Part shown: positions 34,795-44,171 of the stretch, in pieces
How the letters are laid out: each line of letters begins with the position of its first letter
How positions within the stretch are numbered: the first letter of the stretch is position 1
Assembly: GCF_012272825.1 (NCBI RefSeq)
Contig: NZ_JAAWWS010000146.1
Span: 1 to 64,000 of the forward strand
Direction of reading: 5' to 3'
From: Wenzhouxiangella sp. XN79A
Lineage (GTDB): Bacteria > Pseudomonadota > Gammaproteobacteria > Xanthomonadales > Wenzhouxiangellaceae
Length of the DNA stretch: 64,000 nucleotides
Position numbers and translations under genes: made by a program
The notes under the pieces: model-generated
Seen by the model: the letters and a program-made list of their open reading frames with translations, nothing else
Told to the model about the DNA's origin: nothing
The model's database searches: none

Positions 34795-36378
34795 ATGAGC
34801 GGCCCCGACCAGGACCGGCCCGGGACCGAGCTCGCGGCGACGCTGTTCGAACTCGATCCGCCAACCGCGTGGAGCAACGGTCGGGAGTTGCTGGACGCCC
34901 TGCTCCATGACTGTGCACGAGCATCGCGAGGCGAGCTCGCATCGATCGACAGCGACCGCCCGACCCTGGTCCTTCCCTCGTGGGGCCGAAAGGACCACCC
35001 GACGCTCGGACTCCATCGCCTGGTCGATCTCCGCTTTCGGGTCCTGTGGCCGGCAAGTGACTCACCCGGGCTCGAGGTCTGCGCCGGCAACCGCTTCATG
35101 CTGCACTCCGAGCGCGCCGGCACGGGTGCCGAACCGATATCGCCCGCGAAGATCCACGCGCGATTTCCCGAAGCAGCGCAGTGGCTGCGGAGTGCCAGCG
35201 ACCTCTCCCTGACGACCCATCTGCACGCAGCTTCGGTCTGGTTCCGCGCGGCACGGGCTGCCGGATGGAATCCCGAACGCATTCCGCTGGAGCCGGTCGA
35301 TCAGCCGGCCCTCGCGATTCGGAACGGCAAGGGTAGCAGTGCCCTGGAGGAACCCTTCAAGTCGATCGTCATCGGCCGCGTACCTCTCCGCAGCCCGAGC
35401 AGGGTCGATCTGACGATCGTCGGCCGAACCATGAACGGCCAGGCCTCGGCAGCGATCGAAGCGGCGTTCCGCAAGTGGTGGCCGGACCTTTCGATTTCGA
35501 TCCGCAAGACCGAGATTCTCCGTGATCGCCTCATGGAACCGCCCGCGATCGGCGTGCTCATGATTCCGGACAACGAGGACATATACGACTCGCCCTGGAT
35601 CGACTGGCTGCGGGCCAGCGAAGCTGCAGGGCATCGGTTCCGGATCGTGCGCGAATCGACCCTGCGGTCTTCGAGCGCATGCACCAACCTGGCCTTCGAC
35701 CTGTTCATGCTCGCCGGCGGCATTCCGTGGACTGCTGCCGTGAGCGAACGGGACGGAGCGGTGCTGGGACTCGATGCCGGGCACGATCGAGACCGACGAC
35801 GTTCCCGCTGGGTGTGTTCACGAGTGGAAATCGACGAGAACGCGATCTCGTGCAGTATCGTCGGCACCGAGCTCGCTGAACATCTGCCGGGGAGCGCCAT
35901 CGACAGGCTGCTGCCCGAGGACCGCGCTCGGCGAGCGCTGACCGTATTCCGCGATGGTCGCTTCCATACCGAGAGCCGCCAGGAGATCTCGCCCAACGGC
36001 ATGACCGTATCGGTCGTCAAGCATCCACGGGCCGTGCTCTACCGGAACCGCGACGGAAAGCTGCATCCGGCACGATTCGGTGATGCCCTGATCTATCCGG
36101 ACAGCCGGTTACTGCTGCAGACCAGCAGCAACAGGGATACCGTCTCCGGCTGGAAGATGCCGATCCGGATCGGCGTGAACGATCCGAACCTGATATCGAG
36201 GGCGACCTCGCTCACTACCCTTCTGTGCCGGCAACCTGCGCTGGGCGTGTTCCACCAACCCCGACTGCCTGCGCCCGTCTACTGGGCCGATCTGATCTCG
36301 AAGACCACGGCCGATGGCTGGCCCAAGGTGGTCGGGCGTGGCCTGGGCCTCGAATCGATCATTCCCGAGCGCAAGTAG
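34795..36378 (+). CDS. Prokaryotic Argonaute-like protein (MID-PIWI)
   Basis: 527 residues. The MID region (about 190-310) ends with IGVLMIPDNEDIY and FDLFMLAGGIPW, the GG-PW turn that precedes PIWI in Argonautes. The PIWI core shows LGLDAGHD (Asp327), VFRDGRFHTE (Asp387), VSVVKHPRAVLYR, FGDALIYPDSRLLLQTS, MPIRIGV and the final APVYWADLIS (Asp499). Asp327, Asp387 and Asp499 fit three positions of the DEDX catalytic tetrad; the Glu finger is not certain (Glu350 is one candidate). The N-terminal 190 residues match no known N or PAZ domain. A compact pAgo with a probably active slicer site is unusual, because the short pAgos linked to SIR2 or TIR are inactive. Confidence 0.8.
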   Translation: MSGPDQDRPGTELAATLFELDPPTAWSNGRELLDALLHDCARASRGELASIDSDRPTLVLPSWGRKDHPTLGLHRLVDLRFRVLWPASDSPGLEVCAGNRFMLHSERAGTGAEPISPAKIHARFPEAAQWLRSASDLSLTTHLHAASVWFRAARAAGWNPERIPLEPVDQPALAIRNGKGSSALEEPFKSIVIGRVPLRSPSRVDLTIVGRTMNGQASAAIEAAFRKWWPDLSISIRKTEILRDRLMEPPAIGVLMIPDNEDIYDSPWIDWLRASEAAGHRFRIVRESTLRSSSACTNLAFDLFMLAGGIPWTAAVSERDGAVLGLDAGHDRDRRRSRWVCSRVEIDENAISCSIVGTELAEHLPGSAIDRLLPEDRARRALTVFRDGRFHTESRQEISPNGMTVSVVKHPRAVLYRNRDGKLHPARFGDALIYPDSRLLLQTSSNRDTVSGWKMPIRIGVNDPNLISRATSLTTLLCRQPALGVFHQPRLPAPVYWADLISKTTADGWPKVVGRGLGLESIIPERK

Positions 36379-36466
36379 CCATATCCGGGCTTCCGTAAGC
36401 GCCACCGCACCTTCACCGTTTATCATCGGACCTTGGACCTCAGAGAATCGGGCATAGGGGCCATCC

Positions 36467-39400
36467 ATGGGGGCACGGCAGTTCCTCGAAGAAATCCAGC
36501 TGAGACCGGCTCAGACCGAGATCGGCGCATTCGAACCGATCGGGCTGGCGCTGGGCAACGGCAAGCAGGCACTGGAAGTGCTGGTCGTCCGGGCCGGCAC
36601 CGTTCCGGCTGCGGGCGCGATCCGAAAGGTCTGGGCCGAGCGGAACGGCGGGCGGGCGGCCCCGCTGCTGGTGGCCGTGCTGGTCGAGGACCGATGCATC
36701 CTCTGCGGCCCGGGCGGCGACAATCCGCCTGTCTCGCCGCTGCTGGATGCTGCCCAGGCCGAGCGGATCTGCCTGGCCGCGCTCGAAGCCCCGGACCGCC
36801 ACGCGGCCCGGCGACTGCTGCAGGAGCTGCTGCCGACGCTCGAACAGGACGTGCCGGGACTTAGGAACGCCGGACTGTTCGCCACCCATGAGCTGTTCCA
36901 CGGTGCACGTGCGCTACCCGAGTGGGAAACGGCCGAAACGAAGGCCCGCGGGATCCGGGGCCGGCCGGAAGGTGCCGCGCTGCTTCAGGCGTTGGACTTC
37001 GAGCTCGAGCACACCGACCGATTGATCAATTTCCTGTATGCACGCGGCAAGCGGCGGGCCGCCGCGGTGGTCCTGAACGCCTCGGAAGCCCCGGAAGCCG
37101 ACCTCGATCGGTTCTCGGGCCAGTCGCCCGTGGCCTATGCGCTCCACATCGCCGACCGCGAGGGGCTTCCGTACGTCATCGTCACCCAGAAGGGCCGCTT
37201 GCGCCTCTATCCGACCGCCATCGACGCGGGCGTCGGGCGGCGCGGGCGGACCGAGACCTTCGTCGAGCTGAACACGGACGTCCTGTCCGAGGAGCTGGCC
37301 GCCTATCTCTGGCTGCTGTTCTCGGCCGACGCGCTGTGCGAGGGCGGCACGATCGAGCGGCTGCTGGCCGATTCCGAGCGCTATGCGGGTGATCTGGCCG
37401 AGAACCTGCGCGAGCGGGTCTATCACAAGGTGGTGCCTGCGCTGGCCGAGGCGTTGATCGCCGCGCGCGATCTCCAGGAGCCGACCGAACGCGAGCTGGA
37501 CGAGACCTACCGCATGACCATGCTGGTCCTGTTCCGGCTGCTGTTCATCGGCTACGCCGAGGACAAGGACCTGCTGCCCTACCGCTGGAACGAAGCCTAC
37601 CGTGCCCGCTCGCTGACCCAGAAGGCCCTCGAACTGCTGGCCCAGCACGAGGAAGGCACGGCCTTCGACGACGACGATTCGCTGTGGCAGGAAACGATGC
37701 GGATCTTCCATGCGATCGACCGCGGCCGGACCGAATGGGGTATCCCGGTCTACAACGGCGGCCTGTTCACGTCCGATGTAGCGATCTCCCCGATCGGCCA
37801 TGCGCTCGAGTCGATCGCGTTGCCGAACACGGCCTTCGGCCCGGTACTGCGCGACCTGCTGCTGATGGACACGGCCGAAGGCCTCGGCCCGGTCGACTTC
37901 CGTAGCCTGGGCGTGCGCGAGTTCGGGACGATCTACGAGGGCCTGCTCGAAAGCGAGCTGGCCGCCGCGCCCGAGGACCTCGCCGTCGACAAGGACGGCA
38001 GCTACCGGCCGGCGAAGAAGAAGGACGCCGTCGTCGTGGCTCGCGGCGAGGTCTTCCTGCACCGCTCCGGACAGCGCAAGTCGACGGGCAGCTATTTCAC
38101 GCCCTCCTACATCGTCGACCACCTGCTGGATATGGCGCTGGAGCCGGCCCTGCGCGACCACCTCGCGCGGCTGGAGGCGCTGGACGACGACGAGGCCGCC
38201 CGCGCGCTGTTCGACTTCCGCATCACCGACATCGCCTGCGGCTCGGGCCACTTCCTGATCGGCGCGATCGACCGCATCGAGCGTGCCTTCTCGGGCTTCC
38301 TCGCCGAGCGCAACCTGGCCGCCGTCCGCAAGGAGCTGGCCGACCTGGCCGGCTCCGCAAGGCGCCAGCTCGGTCGGCTCGAGGACGAGATGCCGATCGA
38401 GGACGGCCAACTGCTCCGCCGCCTGATCGCCCGGCGCTGCATCTACGGCGTCGACATGAATCCGGTCGCGGTCCAGCTGGCCCGGCTGGCGGTCTGGGTC
38501 CACACCTTCGTGCCGGGCCTGCCACTTTCGCTGCTCGATCACAACCTGGTCTGCGGCAATTCGCTGGTCGGCATCGGCGACGTCGGCGAGATCGAGGACG
38601 CACTGGCCGGCGACGAGGCCGACCTGTTCTCGATCTCGACCCGCGAGCTGGTGGGTGATGCGATGGAATCGCTCGAACGCCTCGGACGCATCGCCGATGC
38701 CTCCGCGACCGAACTGGACAGCGCCCGCGACGCCCACGAGGCAGCCCGCAACGCGATCCTGCCGGCGAAGCACCTCTGCGATCTGGTCACCGCGACCCGG
38801 CTGGAGGGCGAGGACTTCGCGCTGCCCCCCGGTTCCTGGACCCAGGTCCGCGAGGAGATGGAAAAGCTGGCCTCGGAATACGCTTCCGTGGCTCGACTGT
38901 CCCGAATGAACCCGCTGCATTTTCCCGTGGCCTTCCCGGAGGTCTTCCTGCGCGAGCGACCGGGCTTCGACGTGATCCTCGGCAATCCGCCCTGGGAAGA
39001 GGCGACGGTCGAGGAAGACGCCTTCTGGGCCCGGCACCGGCCCGGACTGCGCGGATTGAAGCAGAGGGAGCAGGAGGAATTGAAGAAGGACCTCCAGCGC
39101 ACCCGGCCCGATCTGGCGAAGCAGTTCGAAGCAGAGAAGCAGCAGGCAGAAACCCTTCGCAAGGCGCTGATGGCCGGCCCCTACCCGGGCATGGGTACCG
39201 GTGATCCGGATCTGTACAAGGCCTTCTGCTGGCGCTTCTGGGGCCTGCTGGCCGAGGGTGGCCGTTTCGGCGTGGTGTTGCCGCGCTCGGCGCTGATCGC
39301 CAAGGGGTCGACGGAGTTCCGGCAGCGGCTGTTCTCCAGCGGCGGATCGGTCGAGATCACGATGCTGCTGAACAATCGTCAGTGGGTGTTCTCAGAGGTC

Positions 39401-40507
39401 CACCCCCAGTACACCATCGGTCTCTGTGCCTTCCGAAAGGCTCCCGGTGAGACCACCTCGATCGAACTGCGCGGGCCGTTCCATTCGCGGGATCGCTTCG
39501 AGCGCTTCGGCGGCTTCGAGGGCGAGCGCTTCGACTTCGACGAGATCGGCCGGATGTCGGCCTCCTGTGCGCTGCCGTTGCTTCCCGACGCCCGCTCGCA
39601 TGGGCTGCCCGCCGACCGCTCGCGCCGGATCATGAGCCGGATGAGCGAGCACCCGGCGCTCGGCGACGAAGACGCCGGCGACTGGTCGATCCGGCTGGCG
39701 ACGGAGTTCCACGCCACCAACGACAAGAAGCACTTCGACATGAAATCCGTCGACTGCCCGGACGGCTTCTGGCCGGTCTACAAGGGCGCGTCGTTCGACC
39801 TGTGGACGCCGGATACCGGGACGTACTATGGCTGGGCGGATCCGGAGCACGTGGTTCCGGTGCTGGAGCAGAAGCGGGCGCGTGCCTCCAGAAATTCTCG
39901 CTCGGCCTTCAATGAAATGCCCGAGGACTGGATCAACGACAAAAGCACCCTGCCCTGCCTGCATCCGCGGATCGCTTTTCGGGACATCACGAACCGCACG
40001 AATACGAGAACCTGCGTAGCCGCACTTCTTCCGCCTGACGTGGTCTGCGTCAATGCGGCGCCATATCTTCTCTGGCCCCGCGGGTCACAAACCGACGAGG
40101 CCTTCCTGCTGGGAGTCATGTCTTCCCTGCCATTCGACTGGTACGCTCGCCGATTCGTCGAAACGCATCTGAACTATCACGTCCTCTACCCGTTGCCGGT
40201 ACCGCGCCCTGCGCAGGACGATCCGCTGCGCCTTGGGATGATCCGCACCGCTGGCCGCCTGGCCGCCGTCGACGAACGCTACGCGGACTGGGCGTCGGCC
40301 ATCGGCGTTGAATTCGGCCCACTCGACGAGGCCGAACGCGAGCGGCTGATCCATCGGGTCGACGCGCTGTCGGCCCGGCTCTACGGACTGGACCCCGAAC
40401 TGATCGAACACCTGTTCGCGACCTTCCACGAAGGCTGGGATCATCGACCCCGGCTGGAGGCCGTCCTCGCGCAGTACCACGAACTCGAATCGGAGTCGGC
40501 TCGATGA
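36467..40507 (+). CDS. Large N6-adenine DNA methyltransferase (Eco57I/PglX-like)
   Basis: 1346 residues. Methyltransferase signs: KSTGSYFTPSYIVDHLL (about 537), motif I DIACGSGHFLIGAI (about 588), YGVDMNPVAVQLARLAVW, LDHNLVCGNSLVG and motif IV ILGNPPWEE (about 837). Some 500 N-terminal residues precede it, and a target-recognition-like region closes the protein. Size and layout match type IIG/ISP, BREX PglX and DISARM DrmMI enzymes. No PD-(D/E)XK motif is obvious at the N-terminus. The stop overlaps the start of the helicase gene (ATGA), so the pair is translationally coupled. Confidence 0.85.
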   Translation: MGARQFLEEIQLRPAQTEIGAFEPIGLALGNGKQALEVLVVRAGTVPAAGAIRKVWAERNGGRAAPLLVAVLVEDRCILCGPGGDNPPVSPLLDAAQAERICLAALEAPDRHAARRLLQELLPTLEQDVPGLRNAGLFATHELFHGARALPEWETAETKARGIRGRPEGAALLQALDFELEHTDRLINFLYARGKRRAAAVVLNASEAPEADLDRFSGQSPVAYALHIADREGLPYVIVTQKGRLRLYPTAIDAGVGRRGRTETFVELNTDVLSEELAAYLWLLFSADALCEGGTIERLLADSERYAGDLAENLRERVYHKVVPALAEALIAARDLQEPTERELDETYRMTMLVLFRLLFIGYAEDKDLLPYRWNEAYRARSLTQKALELLAQHEEGTAFDDDDSLWQETMRIFHAIDRGRTEWGIPVYNGGLFTSDVAISPIGHALESIALPNTAFGPVLRDLLLMDTAEGLGPVDFRSLGVREFGTIYEGLLESELAAAPEDLAVDKDGSYRPAKKKDAVVVARGEVFLHRSGQRKSTGSYFTPSYIVDHLLDMALEPALRDHLARLEALDDDEAARALFDFRITDIACGSGHFLIGAIDRIERAFSGFLAERNLAAVRKELADLAGSARRQLGRLEDEMPIEDGQLLRRLIARRCIYGVDMNPVAVQLARLAVWVHTFVPGLPLSLLDHNLVCGNSLVGIGDVGEIEDALAGDEADLFSISTRELVGDAMESLERLGRIADASATELDSARDAHEAARNAILPAKHLCDLVTATRLEGEDFALPPGSWTQVREEMEKLASEYASVARLSRMNPLHFPVAFPEVFLRERPGFDVILGNPPWEEATVEEDAFWARHRPGLRGLKQREQEELKKDLQRTRPDLAKQFEAEKQQAETLRKALMAGPYPGMGTGDPDLYKAFCWRFWGLLAEGGRFGVVLPRSALIAKGSTEFRQRLFSSGGSVEITMLLNNRQWVFSEVHPQYTIGLCAFRKAPGETTSIELRGPFHSRDRFERFGGFEGERFDFDEIGRMSASCALPLLPDARSHGLPADRSRRIMSRMSEHPALGDEDAGDWSIRLATEFHATNDKKHFDMKSVDCPDGFWPVYKGASFDLWTPDTGTYYGWADPEHVVPVLEQKRARASRNSRSAFNEMPEDWINDKSTLPCLHPRIAFRDITNRTNTRTCVAALLPPDVVCVNAAPYLLWPRGSQTDEAFLLGVMSSLPFDWYARRFVETHLNYHVLYPLPVPRPAQDDPLRLGMIRTAGRLAAVDERYADWASAIGVEFGPLDEAERERLIHRVDALSARLYGLDPELIEHLFATFHEGWDHRPRLEAVLAQYHELESESAR

Positions 40508-43500
40508 ACGACGCCCTGCAACTCGATCTCGCCGCGCGACCGGCCTTCGTCGACAACCGCGACGGCAATACTCTGGCCGACGCTCTGACGCGGCATCTCG
40601 CCGCGGCCCGCCAGCTGGACGGCGCTGCACCGGAGCTGTGCATCGCTTCGACCTTCTTCAACCTCGGCGGCTTCGCCTCGGTGGACGCGGCACTGAAGGG
40701 CATGGAAGCGGTCCGCCTGCTGCTCGGCGCCGAGCCGATGCCCGAATCGCACCGGCCTGCCGACCAGACCGAGCGCGAGGCGCTGCAGCACGCCCTCGAC
40801 GATCTCGACGAAGGTCTGAAGCGGCACCGGGACCTGCTGCCCTTCGATCGACTGACCACCGACCGGGTGCGCCGCCTGCTCGAGTTCCTCGCGCGGGACA
40901 GCGTCCGCGTCCGGCTGCTGGACCGGGGTTTCATGCACGCCAAGATGTGGCACCTGCGCAGCCCGCACGGCGGCCTGGTCGTCGGCTCGTCGAACTTCAC
41001 CGCCGGCGGCATGAAGCGGAATCTGGAGCTGAACCTCGGCCACGGCGACCCGGCGATCGTCAACCGCGTCGCCGACTGGTACGACGAGCTCTGGGCGCAG
41101 GCCACCGACTTCGATATCGCCGCCTACTACGCCCCACTGTTGGACTTCCACGCGCCCTGGCTGGTGTTCATGCGGGTACTCTACGAGCTCTACGGCGCCG
41201 AACTCGAGGCCGAAGCGCAGGAAGGCGGCATTCCGCTGCTGCAGTTCCAGAAGCACGGCGTGCAGCGCGCGATCCGTCTGCTGGAGCGCTACCACGGCGT
41301 GCTGGTCGCCGACGGCGTCGGCCTCGGCAAGACCTACACGGCGGGCGAGCTGATGTCGCGCTACGTCCGCAATCGCCAGCGAGTGCTGCTGGTCGCGCCG
41401 GCCGCACTGCGCGACTCGACCTGGAAGAAGTTCCTGTCGAAACACCAGCTGTTCGCCGAATGCGTGTCCTACGAAGAGCTCGGCCGCGATCGCCAGCTGG
41501 GCGGCGACGAGGTCAAACTCGACCGGCCGATCGACGAGTACGCGCTCGTGGTGGTCGACGAGGCCCACGCCTATCGCAACCCGTCCGCACCCACCCGCGC
41601 CGGTGTGCTGCGCCGTCTGTTGCAGGGCCCGCGCCGCGATCTCGTACTGCTGACCGCGACTCCGGTCAACAACTCGCTGTGGGACCTGTTCCACCTGCTG
41701 CGCTTCTTCCTGAAGCAGGACGCCGCGCTGGCCGATCAGGGCATCCTGTCGCTGAGCGAGCGGTTCAAGGAAGCGATGAAGGAGGATCCGTTCGATCTCA
41801 ACCCCGACCTGCTGTTCCCGATCATCGATGCCGTCACGGTCAAGCGCACGCGCCACTTCATCGCGAAGCACTACCGCGACGACATGATCGAGGACAGCGA
41901 GGGCAACCTCCAGCCGATCCGCTTTCCGAAGCCGGTCGCGCGCTCCATCGATTACGACCTGGAAGCCCTCCTGCCGGGCTATCTCGACCGCATCGAGGCC
42001 GTGCTGGCGCCGGATTCCGGCAGCGACGGCCTGCGGCTGGCCCGCTACAAGGCCGAGAAGTACCCGGCGGGCAGCCGGCCCGATCCCGAGGACACGGCGC
42101 TGGTCGGCCTGCTGCGCTCCCAGCTGCTGAAGCGCTTCGAATCCTCGGTGCACGCGTTCCGGCTGAGCCTCGAGCGGATGATCGAGGAACACGAACGTTT
42201 CCTCGAAGCCCTCGCCGGCGGCACCGTCGCGACCAAGGAGCTGCTGCAGGAAATCTCGGCCGCCGACGATCAGGAGGACATCGAATCCCTGCTGGCCGAC
42301 CATCCCGGCGGGCGCCCGGCGCGCGAATTCAACGTCGAAGAACTGCGCAAGGACGTCGACCACGACCTGGGCCTGCTGCGCGAACTGCTGGACCCATTGC
42401 GCGCCGTCCGCGCCGAGGACGATCCGAAGCTTCATCGACTGGTGCAAGTACTCGACCGGATCGCGAAGGATGCGGAGCGCGACGGTCTGGACCCGGCTGC
42501 CGCTCGAACGAACCGCAAGGTGCTGCTGTTCTCCTACTACGAGGATACGGTGCACTGGGTCCGTCGTTTCCTGGAACGGCGGGCCGCGGAAGACGATCGG
42601 ATGAAGATCTACGCCGATCGGATCGTTTCGGTGGCGGGCGACAGTTCGAGTCAGGGCGAGTCGCGCGAATCGGTCGTCGCCTCGTTCGCGCCACGTTCGA
42701 TGGAGAACCCGGATCCCGAGGACGATCGCTTCGACCTGCTGCTGGCCACCGACGTGCTGGCCGAGGGCGTGAATCTCCAGCAGTGCCGGAACATCATCAA
42801 TCTCGACCTGCCGTGGAATCCGATGCGACTGGTCCAGCGCCATGGTCGCGTCGACCGGATCAACAGCCCGCACGAGCGGGTTTTCCTCCACACCTTCTTC
42901 CCCGACAGGCAGCTCGATCGCCTGCTCCGGCTCGAGGAGCGGGTCCGCCACAAGCTGGCCCAGGCGGCCGCCTCGGTCGGGCTGGACGAGGCACCCATCG
43001 CGGATGCGGAGGGCGCGGCTCGATCGTTCACCGAAACCCGTGAAGAGATCGAACGCCTGCACGAGGAAAGTGCCGAGCTGTACGAACGAGGCGGCACCGA
43101 GTCAGCAGCCCAGTCCGGTGAGGAATATCGAGAACAGCTCCGCCGCGCACTTTCACGGCGTCGCCGCGAGATCGTCGAACTGCCCTGGAAGGCCGGCTCG
43201 ATCATCCGGAGCGATGGCGAGAGCGGACACGTCTTCTGCGCCCGGGTCCGCGACCGGACCTATCTCCGCTTCGTCCCGTTGGACCCGGATGCGCCTGTCG
43301 ATGACGAGATCGGCAGTTGCCTGCGACGCTTCGAGTGCGAGGAGAACGCCGAGCACCTCATGGACGGTGAGCTGATCGACACCGCCTTCGACGCCTGGGC
43401 CCGCGCAAGAAGCGATATCCACTCGGCCTGGATGCACGAGACCGACCCTGCAAATCTGCAGCCGAGACTCCGCCCGGTCAGCCGACGCATCGCGGAGCAG

Positions 43501-43779
43501 CTCTCGGAGCACCCGCCGACGAGGACTCCGGCAGAGCAACTCGAGCGCTGGATGGAATGCGCCGAATCACCGATTCCGCTGCGGGAAGAGCGCGTGCTGC
43601 GAGAAATCCTGGATCGAGAAGGGCTCGATGAGGAACAACGGTCGAAGCTCCTCGGCGAGGCGATGGACGAACTCGGACTCGAACCCTTCCATGCACCGGA
43701 TCCGCTTGATCCCGTTCCGGAGGAAGAAGTGCGGCTCGTCTGTTGGCTCGGGCTTCGATCCAGTCCGACGTCGGATTGA
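40504..43779 (+). CDS. PLD-SNF2 helicase coupled to the adenine methyltransferase
   Basis: 1091 residues. N-terminal phospholipase-D-like domain: one HxK block, FMHAKMWHLRS..VVGSSNFTAGG (about 143-170), a nuclease signature. SNF2/SF2 helicase core: motif I DGVGLGKTYTA (about 272), motif II VVDEAHAYRN (about 351), LLTATPVNN, and C-terminal LLLATDVLAEGVNLQQC, LPWNPMRLVQRHGRVDRI (about 765-785). The remaining 300 residues are helical and charged. With the methyltransferase it forms a two-gene restriction-like unit reminiscent of DISARM class 1 (drmD and drmMI), but drmA, drmB and drmC are absent. Confidence 0.88.
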   Translation: MNDALQLDLAARPAFVDNRDGNTLADALTRHLAAARQLDGAAPELCIASTFFNLGGFASVDAALKGMEAVRLLLGAEPMPESHRPADQTEREALQHALDDLDEGLKRHRDLLPFDRLTTDRVRRLLEFLARDSVRVRLLDRGFMHAKMWHLRSPHGGLVVGSSNFTAGGMKRNLELNLGHGDPAIVNRVADWYDELWAQATDFDIAAYYAPLLDFHAPWLVFMRVLYELYGAELEAEAQEGGIPLLQFQKHGVQRAIRLLERYHGVLVADGVGLGKTYTAGELMSRYVRNRQRVLLVAPAALRDSTWKKFLSKHQLFAECVSYEELGRDRQLGGDEVKLDRPIDEYALVVVDEAHAYRNPSAPTRAGVLRRLLQGPRRDLVLLTATPVNNSLWDLFHLLRFFLKQDAALADQGILSLSERFKEAMKEDPFDLNPDLLFPIIDAVTVKRTRHFIAKHYRDDMIEDSEGNLQPIRFPKPVARSIDYDLEALLPGYLDRIEAVLAPDSGSDGLRLARYKAEKYPAGSRPDPEDTALVGLLRSQLLKRFESSVHAFRLSLERMIEEHERFLEALAGGTVATKELLQEISAADDQEDIESLLADHPGGRPAREFNVEELRKDVDHDLGLLRELLDPLRAVRAEDDPKLHRLVQVLDRIAKDAERDGLDPAAARTNRKVLLFSYYEDTVHWVRRFLERRAAEDDRMKIYADRIVSVAGDSSSQGESRESVVASFAPRSMENPDPEDDRFDLLLATDVLAEGVNLQQCRNIINLDLPWNPMRLVQRHGRVDRINSPHERVFLHTFFPDRQLDRLLRLEERVRHKLAQAAASVGLDEAPIADAEGAARSFTETREEIERLHEESAELYERGGTESAAQSGEEYREQLRRALSRRRREIVELPWKAGSIIRSDGESGHVFCARVRDRTYLRFVPLDPDAPVDDEIGSCLRRFECEENAEHLMDGELIDTAFDAWARARSDIHSAWMHETDPANLQPRLRPVSRRIAEQLSEHPPTRTPAEQLERWMECAESPIPLREERVLREILDREGLDEEQRSKLLGEAMDELGLEPFHAPDPLDPVPEEEVRLVCWLGLRSSPTSD

Positions 43780-43781
43780 CC

Positions 43782-44171
43782 ATGCTCCGGGACATGCTCC
43801 AACCCTTCTATTCCTACGGTATTCAAGTCCCGTTCCTGACGAAGCCGGAGAAATGGTTGCTGGCCGGCTGGTTCGGGGAGGAATCCTGGTCGGACGCTGG
43901 TCTTTCACGAATTCCACCCGGGTACGATCGATTCGTTCCGGTCTTCAGCTTGGATGCTTCAGGCGTCGAGCTTCCGCTCGCGCATTACGGTTCGACCGAA
44001 GCCATGGATCACGCAAGGATCCAGGAACTGATCCGGAAGTTCCGATCGGCAGTCAGACAGTCACTGTATCCCTTTTCTCGATCTGGTGCGATTCGACATC
44101 CGGGGCGAGCGAACGACCCGAATCGCTTCAGAGTTCTGCTTGAACGACCTCGAGCTGCCAGCCCGTATTGA
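43782..44171 (+). CDS. Possible small hypothetical gene, perhaps frameshifted
   Basis: 129 residues from an ATG directly after the helicase stop. Residues 1-90 look protein-like (PFLTKPEKWLLAGWFGEES, RFVPVFSLDASGVELPL). After about 44065 the composition turns unlikely (Arg/Pro rich), whereas another forward frame reads FLDLVRFDIRGERTTRIA, suggesting a one-base frameshift or sequence error. The end overlaps the convergent DUF262 gene. No family recognised. Confidence 0.3.
   Translation: MLRDMLQPFYSYGIQVPFLTKPEKWLLAGWFGEESWSDAGLSRIPPGYDRFVPVFSLDASGVELPLAHYGSTEAMDHARIQELIRKFRSAVRQSLYPFSRSGAIRHPGRANDPNRFRVLLERPRAASPY

Noticed and set aside
36914-39037. 707-residue minus-strand frame opposite the methyltransferase
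   Set aside because: Shadow of a gene with intact methyltransferase motifs; no start signal or motif of its own.
36467-43779. Complete DISARM system
   Set aside because: drmA, drmB and drmC equivalents are not present in the window.
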